Below the pieces are notes generated by a model. The model saw only the letters and a list, made by a program, of their open reading frames with translations. It was not told where the DNA came from and did not search any database. Below, piece after piece: positions 51,501-61,779 of a stretch of DNA of 64,000 nt. The stretch is from contig CAJNOL010000378.1 in NCBI GenBank assembly GCA_905250125.1, positions 85,623-149,622 of the forward strand. The letters run 5' to 3'. The first letter of the stretch is position 1; each line of letters opens with the position of its first letter. The position numbers and the translations under genes are program-made. The DNA comes from Rotaria sordida. Taxonomy: Eukaryota > Rotifera > Eurotatoria > Philodinida > Philodinidae.

Positions 51501-53681
51501 AATTGAGTTTGAAAAGTACTGTCGAGTAGTATATAAAGAGTTACTTCAACACATCCTTATGAATCTCCATCATTCGAGAAGTCAATGAGTAATACTGGAT
51601 TTTTCTGCTAACATACCACTGATCGACAGTGAAGTAACAGATACAAGGTACTGATAAATTGTTTTAATAGATTTTTGTTCTTGTAGAAATTGATGCAGAA
51701 TTGAATGCTCTATCTAATGAAATCCATTTGGAATGACAGCAATACTGTTGTAATTACAAAGTTATCTCACGATATCGGTGACACTTTCGACGATAAGGAA
51801 CTAAGGTTACAAATAAATGATTGATGCTGAATATTTTAATATACAACTGAAGTTCAGTTTAAAAAGATTCGGTCAATTGTGACAAGATAGTTGTCTCTGA
51901 ATACTCTGTACTAGCACGATATTATTTCTATAAGATTTTCAATCAGTAGAAAGTTTTTTCATGAGATTTACAAACAATAATATTCTATTACAGAAAAAAC
52001 TTCTGTAAATATTTTAGCTCCATTCATTAAATTATTACTGAGTTATTTGTTTCGATGAGCAAAAGATAAATATTTCCTTTTCCTGAATATGCACAAAAAT
52101 ACTGACCGGAATTCTGGAAAGGATTAATAAATTCCAATTAAGATTAATACGTTATATATACCTGAAATAAACTATTACAAAAAATGAAGAATCAATTGAT
52201 CTTCATAGTGTTTCATTTTTAAAGTTCTAAAATTCAAAGAGTATCAGACATTTTCTATAACGATTCATCATAATTTTCGTTATACTTAAGCAGTGACGAT
52301 GAGCTCATGTGTCTTACTTACATTTTTGGTGGAATATATGCCAGACAAACTTTCAGTATGTCTAGTAGTCAAGATTCGGATGAATAGAGACTTTTGTTAA
52401 TTGCTTTACATAATTTAGAGTTTACACTTTTTGAAAAGAAAAGATGCAAGAATTTTTAAGCAATTATCCAATAAATAACTTACTGTGTCTTATTCAACTC
52501 TTTAATTTTCACGTAGTTTAATGACTCTTAATGATCCGTTTCCTTTTTGGGATTTCTAAGGAATGACTCATCAGAAAAATGTGAAATTTTTAGAGAAGGT
52601 TAATCTTGGCCATTAGAATAAAAAACTGTCATAGACTGTCTTCTATAAGATACTGGGGACACAATAGTGAAGATGCCCTCGTCCCCTCGTTTCTCCAAGA
52701 TGTTACGTTCGATCGAGTTGAAAATTTTTCTACAGGCACTAGACACTATTTAGAATGTGTATCTTTTTATTTTTTTGTTCTTCGAATAAAAAATTGTAGA
52801 ATGCAATAGATGCGATCGTTTATAGTACTATGTAAAAAGAGATGCAAATCGAATGTTTGGTAGAACAAGTCTCGTTCTACAAAATGGTGTATAAAGAGAC
52901 TTTCTTATAGTTTGGATCGAGGCAGTTTTGATCAGAATATAAAACTAAACTAGATGCAAAATTCTGTACAGATGTCATTTTTTCACTATCGTTGATTATT
53001 TTTGAGTTTCTCCAGTGACTTATGGTGAATATGTTGTAGGTCTTTCTTTCATATATATATATAAGAATATCTAATTAAAACTAAACTAAGATAAGTCTAT
53101 GAAAATATATTTTATAAAAATATTATACGATTATGAGGAATTAAGATTATAGATAACAGCAAATTCGATTCTTCGATTTCATATAGACACATGTATCAAT
53201 GACTAATATGAGTATACGTTCTTAGAGACTATCTTAGTTATCTTATCTGTTCTATTGTACACAAGAGTAAAGAGTCGAGTATCGTTGAAATGTTTAGATA
53301 AAATCTTATGTCAATAAAATAAAACTTATTCTATAGAAAATTCTTCTTTGATTATTAATCTCATTATTCTTGATTATTGTTTGAATTAACTATTCGATTT
53401 ATAATATAAATGAATGAAGATTTTTTTTTTCTATAACATAATCTATAAGAAATCTTTTTCTTGTTCCTTGATGTTGAGAGAAATGATATTTCATTTTTCT
53501 GGTTAATAATTTTATGTAAATCAGTTGAAATATTTCATAAATTATTGAAAAAAAAATTGATTGAATAATTTAATAAATCTCATGATAAAATTGAATACAT
53601 TGAAAATTCTTGTTTTTTTTATTTTAGAATGAAACAATTATGCGCTCCATGAATAAGCTTAAATCAGGCATATGTTTATAA
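48552..53681 (+). CDS. KChIP-like neuronal calcium sensor, EF-hand, 7 exons, about 217 aa
   Basis: Calcium sensor of the KChIP/NCS superfamily, which modulates Kv4 channels and other targets at membranes. Exons 48552-48612, 49040-49155, 49206-49275, 49340-49518, 49585-49695, 49762-49824, 53628-53681; the phase closes. Seen: a variable N-terminus, TNFSKEEIRHLYRTFKQ...SGQVSKERFVSIFTTLFP (cryptic EF1), a degenerate EF2 loop (DRSNTNIIRFED), [26 protein letters not shown] with a canonical EF3 loop (residues 132-143), a degraded EF4 loop (DIHENGFICKED, residues 182-193), and NETIMRSMNKLKSGI, which matches the KChIP end. Length and exon pattern fit KChIPs. There is no N-terminal myristoylation glycine (it starts MNIVRST). 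The donor after exon 4 is GTTTAA, weak but followed by a good acceptor. The last intron is 3.8 kb and carries a long inverted repeat. The start exon is the least certain part. Confidence 0.85.
50403..50734 (-). pseudogene. unknown exon-like ORF, duplicated in the inverted repeat
   Basis: On the minus strand, a pyrimidine-CTGTAG acceptor precedes an open frame of about 110 codons reading EIDAELNALSNDIQFEMTAL and ending near QISLDCTNRDSSQW. The first 44 or so codons are duplicated in the other arm (plus strand, about 51689-51810), where the frame begins EIDAELNALSNEIHLE and then breaks. No donor or partner exons were found on the left arm. I recognise no family. It could be a gene fragment captured by a mobile element or the last exon of a nested gene. 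Confidence 0.4.
50603..51810. repeat. 1.2 kb long inverted repeat with coding-like arms
   Basis: Arms of about 560 nt (50603-51165 and 51255-51810) are reverse complements with scattered changes and small gaps, around an 89-nt centre. For example, AACAAATTTGAAATTATCGTC at about 51038 pairs with GACGATAATTTCAAATTTGTT at about 51362. The arms hold the end of a reading frame (see 50403-50734) and its damaged copy. It lies in the last intron of the KChIP-like gene. Confidence 0.85.
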
Positions 53682-54538
53682 TCATCATTTATTTTTTCTT
53701 TTCTTCTTATGTTCAAAAACAAAAAAAACCAAACACGCACGCACACACACACAAAAATATTTGTATACACACAAGTGACAATACACATGGTGTTCACAAT
53801 AATAATAAAAAAAAACAAAACAAAAGGCCAGGCTCTGTTTAGTGCGAGATCGTATTTAAAAAGAAAAGAAAAAAAAAAGAAGATTTTACTGGATTATCCC
53901 TGAGAGAGAAGCCTAAATAGCATAGAAACTGCATAGGATATATCTCGATACTTTAGCATGAGTCCTAATTCGAGTAAAATGTGTTGTTTTTAAAGATAAT
54001 AAAATCAATATTTATATATATATGTATATTAAATATGTAACTCCTTATTTCTTTTATCGAAAAGAAAAAAAAAAAACACAACAAATATCGTGAATTCGCC
54101 AAACATCTGCCTGTTTTGTAGAGTCGTCGATCAATTGGTCGGTCAAAAAAAAAACGAAAAAAAGAAAGCAAACAACTATTAAAATTTAAAAGAATAATGC
54201 AAAGTAGCAGAAAAAAGCCAAAAAAAGAAAAAAAAATTGAAAAAAAATGGCACAACTCTCTGATCGATAGATAGATTAGAAAGAAGGATGTAAAGAGATA
54301 GTACGTGTCACTGTTTTCTCCATATGGCCATTATACCTTTTCTTACGAACACTGTTATTCAAGAGTGACTGAGAGAGAAAAAAAAACGAAATTGATGTTT
54401 GAAACAACAAATAAAAAAAAACTGTACAAATATCCCTTTAAACAAGCATGAATAAAGAGAACTAGAGAATAATGTCGGACCTGAGTGATAAAAGAAAAAA
54501 AAAAGAAACACACGTGTGTATAATGATTAAATAGTAAA
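53682..54538. other. 857-nt convergent intergenic region
   Basis: Lies between the stops of the KChIP-like gene (plus) and the nuclear receptor (minus), so it holds both 3' UTRs. Rich in poly-A/poly-T, with a short (AC)n tract at about 53735-53752. No gene seen. Confidence 0.6.
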
Positions 54539-57500
54539 TTAATTATTCGATTGTAAACCATTGAGCATTTCGCCAAGTAAACAACCATCAAGAAGTTTTC
54601 CATCATGTTTACGATCAATTAATTGTAAAAATTTCTTTAAATCATTTCCAATCAGACGCACATCGGGTAATTTTAATAAAATACAAGCAAATTTTTCTTG
54701 TTCATTTGTTGGTGCTTGTTGTTGTTGTGATGGAGACCGATTTGTTGAATTTGATATGGATGGATTGTTATGATCTGTTGTATATTCACCTAAAGCATTT
54801 GTAATTTTCTCTTGAACTTCTTCGATTAAACTCGATTCAGTTACACCTTGAACATCTAAATATAGAAAAAGAAAAACCCGATTTTTCCGTTATTCAACAT
54901 CATTCATTTTATAGAAGATAAGAATTTTCTTTATTCAGCTAAGAAACAATCCTAAGTCTATCTCTACGAAATTCTTCAAGATTTTTATTATTAATTATTC
55001 AGTTTTATTTCATTTAGTTGCTTACTAGACCTATCACAGTTCCCGATCGAAGAATTAACCTGGTGTCAATCACTCAGTTCTTTTGAAAAGAACTGAATAT
55101 TGCGAACAGGTCTTTTTAAAACAACCAGATGTTATAATAAGTTTTTTTTTTTTTGATAACTAAAGCAAATACTAAATAGAATCGCTAGATCTCCATTATT
55201 GATAAAAACAAGTACATTTGAAATAAACCGGTCACTAGACTCAGTTCTCAATGAAAGAACCAGTTCTTAGAACTGTCAGCTGCCATAGATCTATTGCTTA
55301 TAGAATTTGACAATTTGATTTTAACGAACTAAAATAAAAGCTTAAGTTTCCGTCGACATCCTATACAACTGACAACGTTCTATTACCAAAGAATAATTAA
55401 GGCTGCACCGATGGCAACTATTTCGACCTCCGGAAACATTCATAGAAAACGTCGTACTGCTGCATTAACTTCCACTGTAATCCCTGGAGACGTTTTACAG
55501 GTCATTTTTGCTATTTCCATTGTTTTATGAGATTACAGAAAAATGAAAACAACGCAATAGTGCTATTTTCTTGAACCTGAGTATTCATAATTTGTTTTAC
55601 AAAAAATTCTTAGGATCAATGATCAAGTCTATAGTTTTTTTAATAAATATGATGATTCGTTTATTATTATTAAACAACTATTGATGCGAAGAAAACACGA
55701 AATAAATTAGTATGACAACTCAGAAATCTTGCTCGTCGCCAAGAAGACTTTCATCAATGGTCACAGAAATAGTATAAATGTAGCGTCTATGTGCCAAATG
55801 TTACGAAAATGTTTTTTAATGGATTATTTCCTGTAGAACTCTTGTTTTCAAACGAAACTATACTTTTAAATTTTGACCTGAAACTCTTCCTACATAAAGG
55901 CACTAATTAGACTAGTCATGATTATTGTAAAATAACATAGATATTTCGAAAAAGTTTTATATCTTGGAGATATTTGATCAAAAAATTCTAAAATTTTTTT
56001 CTACAAATTAGTCTAATCCATGCCTTAATGTGAGCCAAATTTCAGATCAAAATTCAAAAGTATGATTTCGCTTAAAAACTGACAGCTTACAGGAAAAACC
56101 AACTAAACATACGAAATCTTGCCAATAAAGACTCAGCAGCTCAAATTACTCTAAGGTATTTACCTACTTATACTAGGTCCTATCGATTGAATCTAGTCAC
56201 AGCTCGAAACTCTTTATTGTGGATTTTTCGGAAATGCCTTGCTCTAAGTAGAAATCTCATTCAAACGATCATAACTCTTTATAAGTAGACCATAGGACCT
56301 AAATTCTTTTAAGATTGTCTTAGTCTCACCGAAACCTACTCGTAACCTTAATATGACGCGAAATAGCGTCCGATAATTAGGTGTGTTCCCTTGTAAGTAA
56401 ATGTTCTAGATCTTCAAGACATTCATTGTCTAAGTTATTTTACTAACAAAAACTCTCATAGTGTGTCATGATGATAGTTTAAAAAAGAATTCGAATTTTA
56501 TTTCTACCTGGATCGAAGAGTACAAGATATTTGAGTGCAAGATATTCTGGATACTAGAATAAAAATAAATATTATTAGGCTATATACAAAATATTTATTA
56601 CAAGTAATACATACTTGCCACTGTAGTTGACGAAAATCATTAACACATTGTAAATATCTTTCAGCTAATTTTTTAACAGCTGGATTTTGTATTAAATTTA
56701 TATTTAATAATTGTCCATTAGCCTAATTTAATATATGTGAAAATTAGAAAAAACTAAAATTCAAAATTATAATTTAATACATACACTAACAATACAATTT
56801 AAACAAGTTTCTTTTGGTTGTTGACATTGTTTCCATATAAGATCAATAATTAATATTTCAATCCATGCTGCTTTTAATAATTTTATCTGATTATCAATCT
56901 TAAAAGAAAAATATATATATATATATATAAAGTCCTTAGTAAAATAAAGAAGATTTCTTAACTTACTTGAATATCTTTAAAATAAAGGGACTGTCGAGCC
57001 TATATATAAAAAAGAAAATATTTTTGAAACAAAAATTTTTTTTTTGATTAAATTTTCAATATACCCAATCAACCATAAGAAAACATAATTTATCCAATAA
57101 TGAACATACAACTAATATATCACCATCATCACGTGTTAAATCAATATGAATCTGTTGAATATCTTCAATATATCGTACTTCAGTACACTAAAAAAAAAAC
57201 AAAATCAAAACTCGTTTAAAAACCACATAAAAATATAATTTTTTTTTCCTCATACTCGATAAGCTTGATCAGATTCAATAAGTTTTGTTAATGTTTCAGG
57301 TATATTATTTGTATCGTTCATATCATAATTTGGTGCTAAATATTGATTATTATAAAAATAAACAGATGATATACCATTATTTGTATCTGTATGCATTGAA
57401 TCATTTGTAGCCATTGAATGTTGTTGCATAGTTAATGTACTTAATATTGAAGATGTATTTAATGTTGAATTAGTTGTATTTACTGTTGTTGTTGTACCTG

Positions 57501-60500
57501 TTGTTGATGGTGATGATATTTGATAATCAAGTAATTTTGATGATATTTGACCAACAGGTGATGAACTTGAATTTGATGAACCTGATGGTGGATTACTGTT
57601 GCTATTCGATGGTAAAAGTAAAGATGGTGGTGAATGTCCATAGGCAGTTGATGATGCTGAAGAATTTTTATAATATGTATCAAATGGATTTAATTGAAAT
57701 GGTTGTTGTAAACGTGTATTATTTGTAATTGAAGAATTTGGATTAAAAAAATCCGGATAAACACCAGGAAATGATGAAGATTTTTGTGGTTGATAATGAT
57801 GTGGATGATGTGGATGTGTATTTGGATGATGTGAATGTGCTGGATGATTTATATTTGTTGTTGTTTGTAAACTTGTATACATATGTTGAAATGGATGAAG
57901 ATTTGGTTGTTCAGGTTCAGTTTTAACTTGTAAATTATTACCAGTTATATCTAATGATGTTTGTCCATTATCAATACCATTACCATTTGGTATCATATTT
58001 TGTTGTGCTTTAACCATACTAACAAAATGTTGTCTCATTATTTGTTGACGTAATGCACGACTACGCCGATATAATGGACCAAATTTGTTTCGTCCACCTC
58101 GTACTCGATTTTCACGAACAGCTTCTAATTTCATACCAACTTGTAAACATTTTTTAAAACGACAAAAAGCACAACGTTTTCGTTGAGTTTTATCTATTTG
58201 ACATTGTTGCTTATCAATACATTGATAATTCTTTTTATTTTGTACTGTTCGTTTGAAAAATCCTAATTTTTACAAAAGAAATATATATATTTTTTCTTTT
58301 TCGTCTTTTTCTTTTTTTTTTAATCTATAAATTTCAATACCTTTACATGATTCACATGTCAAAAGACCATAATGAAATCCACTGACTTTATCACCACATA
58401 CAGGACATAAATCATTGAAACCAAATTTTACATCGAGCCCAACGTCCGGCGATGGAACGTCCAGGACGCCTGGACCTAAGAGAATAAATAAATAAATAAA
58501 TAAATAAATTTCTTTTTCTTTTCTTTTTTTTTGAAGTAAATTAACTTGGATTTATTTTGTATAATACTATCAGTTTTCTAAATCAACATGCATAAACGTA
58601 CGCATACACACGAGGGTTTTCGTATGTGATTATTGAAGATTTCTTATTCTTTTTTTTTCCTCTTTTCTTTTCTTTCTTTTCCTTCTCTGATGGTTAAAAC
58701 TACTAGTAGTTAATTAAACGGCAGACACATAATGAATCGTTGCTTTTATGACACGCGTTTGTGCATATTCATTCAAAATAAAAGATAGATGAGGTAGAAT
58801 AACTAAACATCAGTTAAAAGTTGCGTAAATCACTAAAGTCAACAGCTGTGCGCACACATGAATGAATATAAATTTTGTACGAAATAGGAATAAAAAAAAA
58901 AAGAAAAAAAAGAAAAGAATGCTTTTGTTATAAATATAACGACGGTGATGGCGGCGACATGAGAGTTCACACGCACGCCGAGACCGGACGTGGCCGCTTT
59001 CGACGCGCGTTTTTTTTTTGACCTTTTTTTCTTCTTGTTCTGTGCACCCGCCACTACCACTACTAATAGTACTACAATAACTACAACTACAACTACTTCC
59101 CAACACATCCTTGTACTACAACAAGTCGATGATGAGGAGGGACGTGGGAACAGAAAAAGACGCAACATCATTACTATTTCTGTTTTACGTCCGTATACAA
59201 ACGCTTTCTCTCTCTCTCTCTCTCTCTCTGTTCGTCGTAAAGACGTAACACGAACGTATACATTATGAACATCCCTTTTTCTCCACCTTCATCCCAACAG
59301 TCCTTTGATGATGATGATGATGACGATGATGATGATTGAAATTCGAGCGAATTGTGCATGATGGCCTTGCGCAACATCGTTAATCGTTTGGACAAACAAA
59401 GCACCGTGCACTTCTCGATATATATGTGTGTGTCGCGTACGAGCACATACTCGCATTCATTAACAATTTTTACATTTGAACAAGTCGAGTCAAGTCTCGG
59501 TCCGGACCCAAGCTCGGTTAATGACAAGGACATATAGTCACTTAAACGGGAATGTGATCACAAGGACATTATGCTCATCAACAATCATACGACAGTGTGT
59601 ATGTGAACACCTGATGATGATGATGATAATGATGATATAAAAAAAAATGACGCAGTTCTTTTTTTTTTTTTTGATGACAAAAGTACCAAAGAAAAGCGGC
59701 AGATACGAAGAGCTTTTAAAAGAAGAAGAAAAAAGCAGAAGAAGAAGAAGTTTAAACTAAAAACTTACCCATCCGGGGGGCGAACTGTGAGGCAGTGATT
59801 TTTGGTTGTTGTTATTGGGGTCAAATGTAATAGTTAAAAATCAGCGTGTACTCGCGGTTTTTTCTCCTTTCTTGTTCTCGATTTTCTCGTACTCAGTTAG
59901 TGGTCGTTGTCGAAGGATAAATGCTGCGTAACATTTGTGCGCTATGCTCAGCGCATCCAATTTTTCCTCCGTGATAGTGCGGCGTTGCTGGTTCTACTCG
60001 TCCAACGACACCAACGCAGCATATGTATTGTAGTACGTGTACGTGTGCCGGTTATGATGGTAGTCGACGTTGTCAGTAGTAGAGTGCGTTGCGCGAACGA
60101 TTTTGCTTATTCTTTTTTTTTTCTTTCTTCTTTACACCATTGCCGTCGCGCCACTATCGACCGGCTTTTTTCTCTCCTTTTTTTTTCTCTTTTCTTTTTC
60201 TTTCTTTCTTTCTCTTTTTCTTCTTTTTTTTTTGCGTGTATATATGTGTGTGCAATAATGCCCATGAACTGATGACCATGTACATATTGCAGCAGTTACA
60301 GCAGTGCAGATGAGAGAGAGAGAGAGAGAAAGATCGAAAGAACGCAATGCGCACAACTATCACCATTGTTTCGCCGCCTTCTTTTATTTCTTTCTTCTTT
60401 CCTTTTTTTTTTCTTTTTCTTTTTCTTTTGCACTCTATCCCTCTCTTTATGTATGTACACATATATGTTCACCATAAGACGACGTCGTCGAAAAGAAAAA

Positions 60501-61779
60501 GATGAGCTACTTGCACATACGCAAGTTAGTAAATGCGCGCGCACTTTGCGTCAACGTCGTCACCGTCAAAAAAGCAATTACAGCTCGCTCAGAAGAAAGA
60601 GAAAGCTATTTTCTCGTTTTGCCTGTATATGTATATATATATGCAATGATGTGATAGTTACATCGATGCTTTGCCTTTTGCTACTATTTGCTTGTGAACA
60701 AATCAACATTTTGCATTATTTCTTTCTTTTTTCTCTCTCTCTCTCTCTCTTTCTGCCTCTTTTTCTTTCTCTTTATATGTACATATAGAATATATATAAA
60801 AAAAAAAAAAAGAAACTCGATTGATTTTGTTGCAATCAATGAATGATCAACATTGATATGGTCATGTACTATTTGCTTTCATGTACAAATTTTAGTTTCT
60901 TTTTTTTCTTTTTGTTTCTTTTTCTCCTTCTTTTTAGTTTTCTTTTATCATAACAATGACCGAAAGCATCTAGGTCATTTCATTTGTTCTTTCTTGTCGT
61001 CTGGCTGACCATCAACTAAGCAATATAGTCTGTCGCCAATGTGATTGGAAGACAAAGCAATTGATGTAAATTTGATCGGTCAGTCACTATATTGTTTAGT
61101 GACCAGACGATTGTTCGTTTGCAAATGTGTATAACCTTATTCATGAAGGGCATGTATATATACATATACATAAATATATGTGGTCAGACATACTCAATAA
61201 AATAGTTAAGTAAAATGCTCACGACATACATGTGCATTGATTGCTCGATCAATAGGAAGAGATTAATTGATACAAAATTATCTAACACACACACACCAGC
61301 ACACATGTTTAGAGGCATAGAAGAACAGACAATAACGAATATATGTTGGCATTGACCATCCTAAAGATGATCTCCATTCATACAGTTTACATAATCGCAC
61401 ATACTCGTTACTTAACGAGCTCCTAAATCTTACCATTTTTCTCGATAGATTTCTTTTGTCTTGTTTGTTCTGTTGTCGTTGGATCATCAATGCTTAAATG
61501 CGTTGAATCATTGTCAACATCATCATTATTATTATTATTATTATCATTTTCATTCTCTTCTTTATCTTCGTCATTTTCATTGTTATTATCATCAACATCA
61601 AGAAGATCATCAAGAGATTGAGGTGTTTTCATTATAAGAATATTATTATCAATCATCATTGAAGAATTTTTATCATCAATAGTTTCTTCAAGTTCATCAT
61701 TATTTGAATCTGGAGAATCAATTTTTCGTGTAGACTTTGATCGGAAATAATTCTTTCGTTTTATTTCAAATTTACTCAT
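54539..61779 (-). CDS. NR5A: NR5A / FTZ-F1 nuclear receptor, 9 coding exons, about 742 aa
   Basis: Orphan nuclear receptor that binds extended half-sites (CAAGGTCA type) as a monomer. Exons: 61434-61779, 58341-58475, 57256-58262, 57065-57187, 56967-56999, 56785-56898, 56615-56722, 56508-56553, 54539-54855; the phase closes. Seen: an acidic Asn/Asp-rich N-terminus, a DNA-binding domain from Cys139 ([20 protein letters not shown]) with P-box CESCKG, all eight zinc cysteines through [10 protein letters not shown], then the FTZ-F1 box [20 protein letters not shown], which is diagnostic of NR5A. A long Ser/Asn/His-rich hinge (about 240 residues) follows, then a ligand-binding domain ([44 protein letters not shown]) and the AF-2 helix [10 protein letters not shown] Gln/Ser-rich insertion sits inside the LBD ([11 protein letters not shown]...SQQQQ). 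The first exon is assigned by phase: its donor leaves one base (G), exactly what exon 2 needs. Confidence 0.9.
55829..56094. repeat. fold-back element with about 88-nt arms in an NR5A intron
   Basis: 55829-55916 and 56008-56094 are reverse complements at roughly three bases in four (shared TCCTGTA, CGAAA, ATACTTTTRAATTTTGA, CTGAAA, ATTAGACTA). They lie in the 1.65 kb LBD intron 54856-56507. A separate short palindrome, CAGTTCTTTTGAAAAGAACTG, is at about 55076-55096 in the same intron. Confidence 0.7.
58476..61433 (-). promoter_or_regulatory. NR5A intron 1 and promoter-like region
   Basis: Composition differs from the rest of the window. 58900-60650 has far more CG dinucleotides (for example around 58970-59015 and 60475-60565), plus purine/pyrimidine tracts: (TC)n at about 59205-59229, (GAT)n at about 59308-59335, (GA)n at about 60311-60328. 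An (AAAT)n run lies at about 58483-58508. The many open frames here are low-complexity readings on both strands. A regulatory role is inferred. Confidence 0.45.
59769..59840 (-). other. candidate alternative first exon of NR5A
   Basis: A clean donor (TTACC on the plus strand, GTAAGT on the minus strand) follows sequence ending CCCCCCGGATG. In the phase required by NR5A exon 2 the frame is open for about 22 codons back to an in-frame TAA but has no ATG. It could be a 5' UTR exon of a proximal promoter, with translation from another codon, or a non-functional donor. Confidence 0.4.

Noticed and set aside
57474-57728. 84-codon plus-strand frame over NR5A
   Set aside because: Antisense shadow of the Ser/Asn/Thr-rich hinge exon.
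58810-60788. Several 60-140-codon frames on both strands
   Set aside because: Low-complexity poly-pyrimidine, GA and GAT repeats open all frames; no conserved motif or exon chain other than the candidate first exon at 59769.
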